The notes beneath the pieces are model-generated. The model saw only the letters and a list, made by a program, of their open reading frames with translations, did no database searches and was not told the origin of the DNA. Shown in pieces: positions 12,702 to 26,299 of a stretch of DNA of 64,000 bases. Origin of the DNA: Anisakis pegreffii. Its lineage: Eukaryota; Nematoda; Chromadorea; Rhabditida; Anisakidae. The stretch lies in contig JAPYMA010000443.1 in the NCBI GenBank assembly GCA_035041965.1, forward strand, positions 1 through 64,000, in the 5' to 3' direction. The first letter of the stretch is position 1, and each line of letters begins with the position of its first letter. A program made the translations under genes and the position numbers.

Positions 12702-12790
12702 ATATATTACGTTATGTATATATCGCCATTATACGTCAGTGCATTCAGATTTCTCGTATACGACGATTAATTTTGAGTTTTTGATTGCAG

Positions 12791-12891
12791 AACTTTGACT
12801 CGCAATCCGAAACGACCAACGAAATAATCGAATTCAAACCAGATTTATTTTACTTATCAACTACGCACCCAACTGACAGCCTAAGCGAAGT
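12791..12891 (+). other. Orphan candidate exon A
   Basis: An open block lies between a good acceptor (gattgcag) and a donor (gttagt). It reads in phase 0 as about 33 residues, ending PTDSLSE. No upstream start exon was found with confidence. Its outgoing phase 0 would fit either the 17155 candidate or the first MAP3K exon at 28752. Codon composition resembles the real exons more than the surrounding A/T-rich DNA. There is a faint resemblance to the N-terminal segment of CDC14 phosphatases, but no CDC14 active-site exon follows, so no function is assigned. Confidence 0.25.
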
Positions 12892-15800
12892 TAGTGGTTT
12901 TTAATATTGTACCACTTCACGCTTTTAAGATTTCGTTTGTTCATTACGATGTTCAGTTTTATTAGTTTAGTATTTTATTGTTTGCATTCGTTTCATTACG
13001 ATGCCTTCTTGTTCTTAAGCGTTTAGCGTGCGATTTAAGATGAATGCAATATCGAACTCATTTGATAGGGCAATCACTCGCTAACAAAAATTCGTATTCC
13101 TTTCAATAACTATTTATCATCGAGCAGACAACCTGTTGCACCTTGCAAACAAATCAATTATATCATTCAGAAGCAATGAAACAGAAACAGATCTTTTTCT
13201 TCGTTTTTTGTTTGTATTTTAGTCGATTCTCTATTTGCATCGCTTCAAAATGCTTTAGTTTTGTTCTTAATTGAAATTTATTATTATCGTCTTCTATTGT
13301 GCAACAATGGAACAAGAGTTTGTGATAAGTGATCGTTGCATTCGTGTAGAGTTTTGCTTTCCTCCTTATAATTTTCTTCGGACACAAACTAAATGGAATA
13401 TTTTATGTATTCAGGCACGTACACATCCATTCAGAGAACATAAATAACGGGGCACTTTTCGAAATAAACCATTTTTCTCAGGATTACAACTATCAAAATG
13501 AACAACACCTGACCTGACTTCTTGGAGCAATAGAAGAGCTGACTGTTTCGAAACTTTTTTTTTCAGCTGGTTTCTTGAAAAGTTGTAAAAATCTGTGTGA
13601 TAGCAATCAATCTGGAGGCTGAATGAATGAAAAGAAAAATGTTCTAAAATGTTATCAGATTGATGAAAAGAAACAGATCGCACTTCGTATATATTATCGA
13701 TGGATAAAGCCAGTTGTTTGTTTGTGTTTTTGTAGCAGTCATATAATAGATATGGCTTATCACTCTGGTACTATCTTTGATATGTGAGGGAAGATAAGGA
13801 ATTGTGATATGCATCTTGATAAAAGAACATAATATTCTGATCGATTCCTGAGATAAACCGCACCTTTGGGCCAAATCAGATATTGTTCATTGTGTATTAT
13901 GCTATGTTGTTGTTATTTTCATGGGTTTATGAAATCTTTACAACTGATCTTGATATCTGGATGCATGAAAATCTCTTGAGATCTCGAATGATTTTTTCAT
14001 CTTCATTCATTCGTATGTTGATCCGGAGACGAACCCCGTTTGTCCAAGAAATATTTTAGAATTCTGGAAAAAATTAGAAATATCAAAATAAATTTCTCGT
14101 GTGGGATGGGATCAAATGATTAGATAGATAGAAAGACAGACAACAATTGATAATCAATATTAGTAATCTTTATTCCATTCATCAAACCAGTTCTGCTAGA
14201 TTTATTTATTGTTTTCCTTTTTTTCTCACTCCATTTTTCTCATTTCCAACTCCTTTTCCATCCGATGTCCGACTCTTTCCACGACGATAAAGGAAAATCA
14301 AAGAATGAATGCGAAGAAAAACGATCTCATCGCGTTTCCTTAAATTATCGACGTCATCAACATCTATCCTATTTATAGATATATTCATGTCAAACTCTCC
14401 AATAACGATAACTGTGATATGATACCATTCATATTCTCTGTTGGTTTCGTTTCGAATTGAAGACATTCCGAATTAGTGTTATATTGAGTATTATTATATT
14501 AACACACCGCTTGATGTTTTTTATATCAGGCAATGTCATCGTAATTATTTTGTGAAGAACTAATTGAGTAAAACCAAACGAAATGAAATATTTCTGCTTT
14601 TTTTGTGAAATTCTCTTCGTTTTCACATTCAGGAAGAGGAAATTCTGCCTGTATGAAAGAATATTTTTTCTGATCGCTAAGGAAATTTGATCATGAAATC
14701 GGGTACCAGGCTTAGATCGTTCGCTTCATTTGTCTGCCTGCCTATAGAATTTGATTAACTTCCACTTTTCTTGGTTTTTTTCTCACAAAATGAAAAGTCC
14801 GAAAGTCAGTCGTATGTTTTTTGATGTTCGCGTACCATTTTCTACCAGCCATTACTGTTTTTCATAGAATTTTTCAAAATTTTTTCCGCTAATTCCATCA
14901 AATTTTATTCTTTGGTGGTATCACACGAATACCGATGAATGACTTTGTGAATTTGTATGCATTGTTGAGATGAGGATTGGGTTGTGTTTAAGTGCGATTT
15001 TAGTACGAAATGAGTATAGAGTTGTAGTGCATCAAATAACACATTCCACGTTTGATATTCCGAAATTTTTTGTGAATATGTCCGTAAAAAAGCGTTTAAA
15101 TGGAGAAATATTTTGCGTTTATTTGAGTGAATTTTCGACTATGTTTGAAAACAAATGTTTTGTGTGCATTGTGTATCGCGGCGTTGCTGAAAATGAATTT
15201 CCATTTTTCATTTTCATTTATTTTCCATTCGTTACAACTTTCCATTTGCTTCAATCTTAATATTGTGTGTGTGAAAATACTCACTGTTCAATGAGACCAA
15301 AAAAAAATTCCTCATTGCTCGTTGATTATGAAATTGATACATGTGGACTTGATTCGAGCAGCACCACGTTGGTCTCTCTCTCTCTGGTTCAGACGGCATC
15401 ATGCATTTTATGGACTGAAACTGTTTGATGCATGATTTCGTAATACATTCCATTCAAACAACTTCACAACGTATCAGCGCGCAACAGACAAACATCATTG
15501 TTTCATGATGCTAATTTCATCATTTTTTTCGAACGTCCGCATTTCACAATCAATCGCTCACTTTGTTTTTTTCAACTATCAATTGCATTTGTTCAGTTAT
15601 CTATTGAACTACAGTATATCTTCTCAAATCATTTGATGAACATTGAGAGATGGTCTTGTCTTAATCAATGGTGATTTGTCAAGAAATAGGAAGGATTCTC
15701 AACGAAAAAGATTTTTCATTCCATTTTTTGGTTTTCATTGGAACAGTGAAAATATTGCAATGAAGGGTTATAAACGAATGGAATTTTTCACTATTTGTTA

Positions 15801-17154
15801 GAAAATTTGGTCCCAGTGAATTGAAGAAACATCTGCGTAACGTTGTCGTTGTCATGCTGCCTATTAGGGCAGAGTGAATTTGCCGAATACGAAGAAGAGC
15901 GTTTTGCTGGAACAGTGAATATTTTGATGGGAATGGAAGTGGTTGGAGGGAGATGATTGCTGCGAATCTTGAGGAGAAGATTTCCGTTTTAGTGTTTCAC
16001 AAATTCAGAAAATTGCTTTCGTTTTTCTGCTTGAAATGAATTTTCACTCGTAGAAAATTTCTGAGCGATTGCACACAAACCGATTGCACTATTGCACAAT
16101 ATACGAACGAGCGATTGCACCATTGTACAATATTACATTTTTTGCGGATTGAGAAGAAAACAATCATTTGAGTATGGAAAACACAAAAAATGCTTTTTTT
16201 TCTGCGTTGAGAAGTGCATTTGGTTGCGACGCTCTTTGATTTGCTGAAAATTTTTTCAGTTCTCATCACAACTTTTACTTATTATTGTTAATATTGTAGT
16301 GTTGACATATGCGTTCGTTGGCATTCTGATGGTGAATTTATTCATTCGCATTGTGCACAAACAAACAAATAAATAAATGCATTTTCACACGACGGCTGAT
16401 TGACGGACGCTCTCTTTCATTCTGGAATTTGCAAAATGTTCCCCGTGAAATATCTCATTTTCTCGAATGATGTCATGTAGGTACAATGGGAATTGTTCTG
16501 GTCTATGGCAGAGTTTAATGCGATATTTTGAGAGTTTCGAGTCGTACTTTTAAACACTTCTCTTCATTCATTCATGTATTTTCGTGAAACACAATTCCGT
16601 AGATATTACTGATAAAAGGCATTGCAAAAGGTTCGTTTGTTCGTTCATGTCATTAAGTTTGCTCGCATATAAACGCGATGAAATGTCGTCTGTCTATGCA
16701 GAATCGAATCGTGTAGCAAATGCACTTATTTGATCATGTATTATTATTATTTTATGCAATGCAATCGAGTACAATACAATAATTTGTTTGATTTTGCGTT
16801 CGTTCAGTGGTTTATTGTGCTATCGCTTTCATAGTTGTGTGAGCTGATTGTGAATGTATTTGCCATCTACTGTTGCGATTGAGGTTCATACATCCTATTT
16901 ACATTTTTATGTTATTTAGCTCTTTATCTGGCAATCATCATGCGAACACGCATGCATGCTTGATGCATGACAGTGTACAATTGACTGTAGTTATTATTAG
17001 TGTTCACTTAGTTATTTGCATTGTCGTCATTGTTATTATTTGATATAATATTGTCGCAATCAATTTGATTAGCATCTTAAATATTTTCATAGTTGGCGAG
17101 TGTGTTGTCCTGATTCAGTTGTACGTAATGTAATTAATTTCAGCGAACAATTTT
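12892..17154. other. Non-coding stretch
   Basis: A/T-rich sequence with no supported exon. Noted: short interspersed repeats of the type gcgattgcac near 16065-16130, and a (CT)n run near 15378-15388. Open frames such as 14970-15260 (+) and 15997-16269 (-) show biased, low-complexity composition and no splice partners. Confidence 0.45.
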
Positions 17155-17213
17155 AGAGTCCGAAAGTTGCTTAGAACCCAACGCACTTTGTCTGTATTCA
17201 GCGACTTGTTAGG
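17155..17213 (+). other. Orphan candidate exon B
   Basis: Follows the acceptor tttcag. Read in phase 0, as candidate exon A would deliver it, it encodes about 19 residues (ESESCLEPNALC within) and reaches TAG directly before a gtaatt. In another phase the block stays open as a basic segment to the same gtaatt donor. Coding status is uncertain; it is recorded because signal and composition are both better than background. Confidence 0.2.
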
Positions 17214-17392
17214 TAATTGTTTTTGCTGCTTATTTATTTATCTGTTCTTCAGAAAGTGAACTATCGAGAAATTTGAACAAATCGACAAATCTACAGCAAC
17301 CGTGTGTTGATCTGAATGCTGAATTGCGATACTTCTTCTGAACGATATTTGCGAATCTATTATCTGCTCATTGATTGATTTCTGCAATCGCT

Positions 17393-17464
17393 ATGGTATT
17401 TTTCGGCTTTCTGAATCGTCTCAGGACGAGTAAAGTCTACATGAACGAGCCGATGTTGAGTGAG
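17393..17464 (+). other. Candidate alternative first exon of the MAP3K
   Basis: ATG opens a 24-codon block (MVFFGFLNRLRTSK at its start, ending MLSE) that runs into the donor gtcagt in phase 0. The first firmly coding MAP3K exon at 28752 accepts phase 0, so a splice across about 11.3 kb would be in frame. No intermediate exon is needed. Evidence is only the open frame, the donor and the matching phase. Confidence 0.25.
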
Positions 17465-20400
17465 GTCAGTGAATCGTTCGCTTCTTTTGTCATCGTCGTT
17501 TTGATTCGATTCCAATAACTTCTTCGTCGCTTTTCTTTAGTTTCTTTGAAGAATTTTCTTTTCAATCTTTAAATTCTCCTTCTTCGTCCAAATTTGGTTC
17601 GTTCCACTCGAATGGTTTTCTTTGATTTTATTCGTGTGCTCTATCGTTTGCTCATGCGTTTTCCATTGCGCATTCCATGTTCCAAGTCGTCTTGCAACAG
17701 TTAAAATTATCCATTTTTCATGTTTCTTTTTGCACATACGAAACTAAATCGCTCATTTTCGGTGTTTATTTTGTCGACGCACCATTTCGGCGTTTATTTT
17801 ACATTAACACTGTATTATATATCGAAACACAAAGTATTCATATAATACAAACAGAAAAGGGAGGAAATCCTCCAAATGAGATATATGAAAGTCAAGTTTC
17901 ATCATCCGATTCGGTAGCGCATGATATTTGTGTACATCTTATACATATACAGCTAAGTACAGATTTAAGGTTGTTTTCACATATCACTTTGGTGTCCCTC
18001 ACGAATCATCTCCTTTGCGCTTCTCTTTCGCGTCACTTTGGTGTCCCTCACGAATTGTCTCTTTCGCGCTCCGTCGCGACACTCATTTTCCTTCAAATTC
18101 AGAGCTAAATTTTCCGAAAAATCAATCAATTGATCGAGAAAATTCACTGATTGTGAGTAAAATTCGTTCACGGAGTAAACTGCATCTACCCACATAATCG
18201 CTCAGTGTGTAAATCTTCGACTTTCTTGAACCCTTTCCTAAACGCTTACATTTTAGCCATATTCATCGCAATTTGTGAATGATATCTTCTACTTATCGTA
18301 TTATTATCATAATAATTACTATTGTTTATTGCAGAGTTCAGTTTTCGCGATATTCTGAAGTCTTTTCCTCTCAGCCACTCAAAATGTGTTACTTGCCGAC
18401 ATTTGTTCGTCACTTCTCGATTTTTTCACATAATCCATCTAAGCATCATCCATACATCTATTCATGCATATGTCCATCATCGATCGATACAATACATCCA
18501 GCTTCAAGCAGATTTATCATTTTCAGCAGCTGGCATACGTACATCCACCCATCTATCTCTTGAATAATGCCAGTGCAGTGTTTTCGGGTGATAAACTGAT
18601 TGTAGCTTATAGCAAGCAGCCAAAGATTAAACTTAACTTCATTTGATATATTGTAAAATGATGCAGTGAAATCGAACTAAGAATGCACTCACTGATGTAT
18701 GTAACTCCAAGCAAATTTCATCGTTCCCCGATGATTTCGAAACAATTTCGTCTTGCAAAGAAAGAGACTTTGTTTCAATACGACGAGCGTGATGAATGTT
18801 CTGATCGAGAGTGCATTATTTTTTGTTGCGATCACTGAATTGAGCTCTTTTTCGTGAAATTTTTTCTTTTTTTTGCAAAAAATTCTCGAAAAGTGCAATC
18901 GAATTTCGCTCAGCTCCATCGAGCAATGAGTCCAGTCGACTGAAATTCCATCAGTTTTGTGCAGTCAAATAAAGTTTTGTATTGGCTAACAGTATTAAGA
19001 GATGATGCAATGCAAATGCAATCATTGTCGTACAATTAATCGCATAATCTGAATGCAAATCGTTTATCTCTATTGTATATTTTATTCCATGCTTTGTTAT
19101 ATTGTCATTCTATTGTAAAGCACTTTTGTTCTGGTTAAGAGGAACGTACGTCATCATAACATTATTTGACTTATTATTCACATTCCTATCTGAATGTGAA
19201 CAAATTCATTTCATCCTTTCATTATTTTATAATCTTATTACCGTACGATTATCGTTATTATTATTATTGTTAGGGAAGTTTCATTAGTATTTGTGATTGG
19301 TCGTGTGAGATAGATACTGAGAATTGGAATTTGTGAGATATTGTTGAAGTTAGTGAGATATTTTGTTGTATACATTAGCGTGCGGTGTTTATTTTCAAAG
19401 AATTACAACTTTTGTATATTATATTACATTATATGTGTATTATATTACAACTATAGTAGTGAAACTGTAGCAAGTTAGGATTGATCATATTGATTCGTCG
19501 ATACTGTTCTGAAGTATTTGATAAGATTGAATGACGATGAATGATATCATTTGCGTTTATGGAATAAGATGGCGATCGTTTTGAATATCAATTGATCATT
19601 ATTAATCATTTTTTAATATTAATGTCTTTCGCATTTTAAGTGATCTATTTTACATGGTAATATCTGTCATTCGGAGTGTTTATCGTGTTTGAATGTAGTT
19701 TTGTACTTCCGGTTGCTGGGAAGGAAATACATGGAACCACTCTATATTAAATTCGAAACACATTAATAAAACATGATCATCGCATCATCTTCGTCATTAT
19801 TATTATTTGTTGTTCGTAACATTCAGTCTTTTCACTTCAATTTTTGTATTATTATGTTTTTATTGATACAGAGAAAGAGAATCATGAACATTTTTGTACG
19901 GTTCTGATATTTTTGAACGGAAAGAATGCAATGCAGCGCATAATATCATGACAATTTGTTCTTCACTATTCGTTTGCTCATTGTCAGCATATGAATGAAT
20001 GCGGAATATTCTTCAGCAGCATCAAAGGCAGTCCATTGATTTCGTAAGAGATGTTATCTGATAAATCGTGCAAATTTATCATTTCGTCATCACGTTGTCT
20101 CTTACTCATTGACTCTTCTTTCAGAATTGCCTTCATTCTTGTCATTTCATCGTTTTAGATTCGTTTCTACTCAATAGTAAAGATCACTAGTTTGAAGTTT
20201 TTATAATAGTTAGTGCTGAGTGTTCACTTACTGATTACGGGATGACTAGTGCATATGTATGGCTTTATAATAGTAACTTTACCAACAGCAGCATATAAGC
20301 AGTAAGTGTAATAGTCCGCATCGAGTAAATTCTCGCAGAGAGTTGCTCAAATTGTCAAGAAAATTGAGTGACTGCTTCAGCTATTGATTTACGAGCGAGC

Positions 20401-23400
20401 GATTTTTTGAGTTGAACGAAGAAAAATGAATGGGGATGGGACAAGCTGAAGGAGAGTGTGAAGTAGGAGAGATGTGATGTGATGAATCGATACTTTGATT
20501 GAATTCGTAACTGTGACTGTAGCTTGAGGTCTGATATAAACTGCAAATGCTCAGCATTGATGTTTGCAAGACTTCATGCATTTTCATTGAAGATGAATAC
20601 CTTTTATTGATAGAGCTAGCGTGTCTGATGAATACTTCATCGTTTAGTCAATGTTTTATTTTATTTTTCTCGAAACGTTTGAGTTCGACAATTTCAGTTG
20701 CATTCGTCTATTCATTCGTTCATAGAGGCTTCTTGTACTTCATTTTTAAAGTGTATGGCTTGAATCAACTTGAAATAGTACGATCGAGAACAAAAAGCCA
20801 AGATTGGTGATGTGCATACCAAGGAATCGTCTATTTTTTGATTGAGCCTCAATCAGAGCCCAAATGTGGTCTAACTATCTCTGTAGATTTTACTCCGTAT
20901 TCAAAACGCTTTTTCATTTATGCTCATTTACGAGTCTGACAAGCATTTGTGTTCTTTTACGCTGAATACTCACTGAACTCGCCGAATGTGATTCCATTAT
21001 CGTTCATTCAGTTTTTTGTCATTTATAATGTGAAATTTGAAATGTCGAATGAAATGAGATGAAATTGAATGTTTTCGAATCTCATTGCGCATTCTCGTCT
21101 CATTCTTATCTTCAATTATCTCGTCTCGTTCGTTCATTTTGTCGTCAGTATTTCGATTTATTCGTTTCATTTAACATCTCATCAATCTCTAATCGTTCTT
21201 AATACTGACTGTTTCAACTGCTCGAATGCTGTTAATTTAGGAGATATGAGCGAAATGAGAACAACTGCGGTGAAGAGAATGAACGATATTCTCGAAATGA
21301 AATAAATCTTCATCGAGATCAACCGTAGTTGTGCATTCTCGTAGTTTGATTGCTTTCAACTTAATATATCTTTTGGCAATGAACTGAGACTTTTTTTCTG
21401 ATGCATTCAAATGTTCGTCTTTACAAGCCTGGATTTGCTGACAAAAAAATTGAAAAATGGAGTTTACATCGCATCAAATATTTCTGAAGTGAGAAATCTG
21501 AAGCAGTGAAATGTGAAATGAAGAGAGAACGAAGGGATTAACTGATGAAATTTCGCATTATCAGATATAAAATAAAGATTTTTGAGACCTAACGAAATTG
21601 TTGGATATATGAAATACATAGTAAGTGAAGTGTTCTTATAGATGAGTATTTTAGAAGGAAAAAGCAATTAGCTAAATTAGTTGGTTCGTTAGAGAGGGAC
21701 GTCAATTGAGGAGTTGGTCGATTGGTTAGTTAATAGAGTTCGAGTTCAGTTCGTTAGCCAGCTGGCTGAACGACTACTGACCGACGGCTGTCTGATCGAG
21801 CGATAACTGATCACGGCTGGCAATAATCTCTCTCTCTGTCATAGTCTTTGCTCGATATGTTCTTCTTTGTGATCTCTGCATTGCATCATCCGAATATCTT
21901 GCTGCTATCGGTTATCTTTTATCTTTCTCTGAGTGTATTGCACTCCGTCGTTAGTTAACTATAACTAACTTGAGAGTTTCGAAGGATAATGATGGATATC
22001 GCTAATGAGGATGGATAGTGTTAGATCGATGGGATTTTTTGATGAGATGGTGCTGCTTTGAGAGAATCACAACGAAACAAATGAATATGTGGATATGGTG
22101 GATGGTGTTGGTTTAGTGAGATGTTAATAGAGAGAGCCGAGTCGAGGGAGAATAAGAAGGAAAGAACGGTGAAGAGAGTTGGTTAGAGGCTATCTATCGC
22201 TCGCTCGCTCGCTTAATTATCTATCGACTGACTGCTGCCTATGCTGAAGCTTGCTGTCGACAACGGAACGGCAAAGAAACAAACACTGAAACTAGAGCTC
22301 AAGAACTACCAGAATTACCAGGACACTAGACAGCACTGAAATATCCGGAAAACACAATAGACCGAGATTGAGAGCAAGTAAAGATAGTAGGAAACTCTGA
22401 GATACGCTAGAGAATGAGATTATGGAAGAGAGAGTACTCGAAGAGCATTGGTTGCGAGGGGAAAAGGATAAAACGGTAGCGAGAAAGTCGGATGAAGCTC
22501 GAGGCGAGTTGGGTGAGGCGATTAGTTGGCCGGAGGGTTTTTGGAGGTGTCGAGAGTGGGAAACGCTGGAATGGGATAGTGGGGCGAGTGTAGAGACGTT
22601 CACGGGGTTAGGAGTCGAGAAGGAGTGGATGTGTTGTGGGAATGGAATGGAATTGCTGGCGTGCCTACTACCTACTTGCAAGTATCTAACAACTATCCAT
22701 CCATCCAGCCATCCATCCATCGCCATCGTCAACAACGACGATGCATAGTGTTCGTTCGATTGTAGATTTATAATAAAACGTTTTCAATTCCAGCAAACAA
22801 TTGCTTTGGTTTGTTTCGTATTTATTCGATTATTCGATAGTTTCCAATTGAATATTATTAAATGTGTTCTGTTTGTATATTTTCAATTAATTCTTTCGTC
22901 AGTGTTCATTCATTCAGTTTCAGTATCAGTTTTATCAAAAAAACACCAATTTGATTCCGTTCTGATCGATTTTATTCTCTTCGTTCATAACTCCTGCTGT
23001 TGCTGTTGTTGTGCTGCTGCACTCGTTCTGCATTCAATCGAGCCGAACCCCTCGACCAATCCAATTCGCCTGATCTAACCTCAAAAGAGATTTAAGTTAA
23101 TCAGAAACTGGACTTTTAGCCTTGGAAATGTCAGTGCTCATTGATAAGCGTGTTGTAGTCAATAAGAGCATAAACGCTCTGAGAGCTTTTATAGTATTAC
23201 GAGAATAAAATGGTTATATGTATGACAATATTACGGGCGAATGCGTGTACGTCTATCAGATAATTATCATGCGACAATGACAATGAATTAACATAAAAAT
23301 TCCGATAATTTAGTATCGATATTGAATAACAAAATGTCGCATGTTGCATATGTTCAATACTGATTCGAAAAAGTATTCTGTTCCATTCCCAATTCTATTC

Positions 23401-23884
23401 CTGTATAGAATATCCGAAAACAACAGAATAAGTCGTCCATGCGTGTGTTCTTCTTTCTAAACTGATCAATCAGCAGTTCTTCATCCATGATATGTTTGAA
23501 TAAATTAGTTATATTTGGCTGTCTATAATTGGTCGTCTTTTCTCATCTATCCCATGTCATTTATCTGCTTCATTGATTTGCTTCTTATCCTATACGCGAG
23601 TATATTTCCTCAAAGAAATCCCCATCATGCTCGCTTGAATGGATTCAGTTGTGGATGAAAAAAATTCGGAAAGTTTTTGTTGCCAACGTGATATAGCGAA
23701 TAATTTTTGATAGTTCAGTTGTTTCCAAGAGCAAGTGGTCGATCATAGAAATTGATGGGTGCGCATTTTGTGTACCTTTATGATTAGTTAGTTCCATTCG
23801 TCGTGAACACTTTCACACGATCACAAAACTCGTGCAAATGATACGAATTGATCATACGAAACATCTTGTCCTATATAAGAGCGT

Positions 23885-24110
23885 TTTCTCGCGGCTCCAA
23901 CTTATGAATTGCTCGAAGGCTTCAGATGGAAATCACTTCCCCGGGCGATTCCTCAATCCTTCGAGCGATTGCTCGCCACCCCGCAATCGCCCGGAATATT
24001 GCGGGAACGCGAGAGAAGTCGCTCGTTTGCGCGATAATTTAGTCCCAGACCTAGGAATCAAAAAAATCAAACAATTCCGCAGTGGTTCTAGGTCCGAATG
24101 AGCCATTTTA
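23885..24110. repeat. GC-rich foldback island
   Basis: Sharply more GC-rich than its surroundings. CCGGGCGATT (23941-23950) pairs with AATCGCCCGG (23985-23994), and inside it CGAGCgattGCTCG forms a nested hairpin. Further on, agacctaggaa and ttctaggtcc form a second inverted pair. An open frame (23832-24101) crosses it, but no splice context or family similarity was seen. It may be a decayed repeat element. Confidence 0.5.
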
Positions 24111-26210
24111 ATTGCTATTCGACAAATGCTGATGCTGTGCAGTAGTAGACCTCAGGGAATAATGCGGATGTTTTTAGGTAGTCGATCGATTTTCGATAAA
24201 TAAATTCGTGCTTCTTCTTCTTCATTTTCATTTCTTGTCTCTGTTTTACGGTAATTTTCATTTGATATTTTTTCACTTTTATTGAGCACTTGTAAAATGA
24301 TTAATTAATTAAACGCACATACGTGTCTGTGTTAAGTGTTCATTTATATTCATTTACTCATTATTACTAACTGCGCTCATTCGGTGACATTTAATAAGTT
24401 CACCTTTCAAAGCATACCATCAAAGCATCTACTTTCCCATTTATGTCTAGCAGTAATTTGTTTGGAATTTTCATCATCACGCTCTACAGACTTCAGTTAA
24501 ACGAGTTTAACGCATGAACTGCATAAACATCGCTCATGTATCACGTGTAATTGTATGAGAGAATAACCGATTGCATTTCAATGGGTTTGTGCTCGTTCGC
24601 AAATGAAGCGTGTAAAACAACTCTCAGAATGTTCATTTGATTGTTATAATAATATCAATCGCTCAAAAAAACGTCTTCATTTCATCAGTATTTATCTGTC
24701 GATTATTCGAAATCAAATCTCGAATATTATTTGTTTACTCTGAGGTGAAGAAAACATCGATGACATTAGGGCGAGTAGTATAGTTGACATTGCATATGTT
24801 CTTATTGCTTTAAAATTTAAATGTCAGCAAATTTCGTCATTTGATAGCAATTTGATATGTAATGAATTGTTTTTATTATGATCACATCATTGTTATCATT
24901 CTCGTATTTAAGACTGAAATGTCACCAGAAACATGATGCCATTTACAACTGTACATATTAATTTCATCAACGTCATGATCGTTTTGTGAATTGCCTACTC
25001 ATTACAAATATTCATGCTGATATCAGAAATCAATCAATTAATCAATCGATCACCCATCATGATCATGTTTTTGGTGCTTGTTGTTGGTGCTCTCATAACC
25101 TCGTTTGTTTAGTTCATTTGGCTTGGACTTCTTGAATCAAGCCAGTTTTTACGGTTTCGAATCCAATCTTCTTAGACTTGTGATATATTCTGAGTGCTCC
25201 TTATGTTTACTTTGTCTTAGCACTATACAAATATGGACGAAGATACTATTGTAGGTAAAAGTACTTTATATTATAAAGATATTACATTGTTTGCTCATTG
25301 ATTTGTATCGAACACGTTGGGGTTTACTTTATTTTTAAGATTTTGAACGCGAAACTTTTAGCTGAAATGTTCATTGCGATATACATCATGAACCATTGCA
25401 TGACAACATTCGGTTAGGTGAGAAAATTTTGTTTATTTGAAAAAATACATTCGCATTCGATGCGATTGAAAAATCAATTATTTGCATTGCATTTTGTGTT
25501 TTCGATGCTTACGTCTATATGTGTACAAATACTTTCCCATCGAAGTGTTCATCAAGCGCCTTATCACTTACACTCATTTTATCACCCTTCGCCCACTCAG
25601 AACAGCAACGAGTACTGATTATGTGTTGTTATTCCGCTTGGGTATATGCTTCGAATATCCTCGGGACTTCTTCTTCCTTACTTGAATTATAGGTGAGGGG
25701 AGGGAGGCTTTGCTTTTGATAAGACCCCTTCAAGCCTATTATGAACCCTTTATGCTTAACAAGAGCTTACACCACCCCATATCGTTATCTTAAGTGTTAA
25801 CGGTTTCAATCTGTAGATGAGTTATTCGCGCTGAATTAATTAATCCGATCTTGATCTCGTATCGTTGTCGAAAGGTTGAATTGCTAATGCGATGGAAAAG
25901 AAAGAAGTCATTTCTAACATAATAAGATGACTTTTACTTTCATACACTACACACATCAATTTGTCTCATAACGTTACAATTAATTGATTCTTACAATTAA
26001 TAGTAGTAATGATCAATGTTCTTTTGAATCAAATAACCAAATCAATTTATCACTCACTCAACAAATAATCAATCTCATCAGATCATTTCTCACATAATCA
26101 ATTGTTTTTATCGGAAAATGAATAAATACAAAGCAAATTTGCACCGAACATTTTTCATTTTTAATGCTTCTCCATTAATTAGCTAATACTCTGGCATCAT
26201 GCTGTACTGA

Positions 26211-26299
26211 TCTTATCGGAGCTTATCTTATCGTATCCCATTCATCTCGTTTTATCATAACGTATCATATCATTCTATCTTATCTTCATCTTATCCCGA
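26211..26299. repeat. TTATC/GATAA-rich patch
   Basis: At least six TTATC or TATC motifs fall within about 90 bases, in irregular spacing. It could be a degenerate simple repeat or a cluster of GATA-factor sites; sequence alone does not separate these. Confidence 0.45.

Larger units (their letters stand above)
9957..12790. other. Non-coding stretch after the ChaC gene
   Basis: Contains the presumed ChaC 3' end, two short hairpins (annotated separately), a (TA)n run at 10714-10732, and a pyrimidine-rich stretch near 10890-11180. No exon with family similarity was found. Short open frames (10307-10492, 11843-12028) lack any recognisable domain and look like chance. Confidence 0.5.

Noticed and set aside
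12791..12891. CDC14 phosphatase N-terminal exon
   Set aside because: A short stretch is reminiscent of the CDC14 start, but no downstream exon with the HCxxGxxR active site was found.
18279..18646. Overlapping plus-strand frames of 60-94 codons
   Set aside because: Ile/His/Ser-rich readings in two frames at once, no domain, and low-complexity composition.
22292..22748. Opposed open frames of 147 (minus) and 108 (plus) codons
   Set aside because: They overlap in a purine-rich tract whose composition suppresses stops. The readings lack any recognised domain and end in simple CATC repeats; no splice partners were seen.
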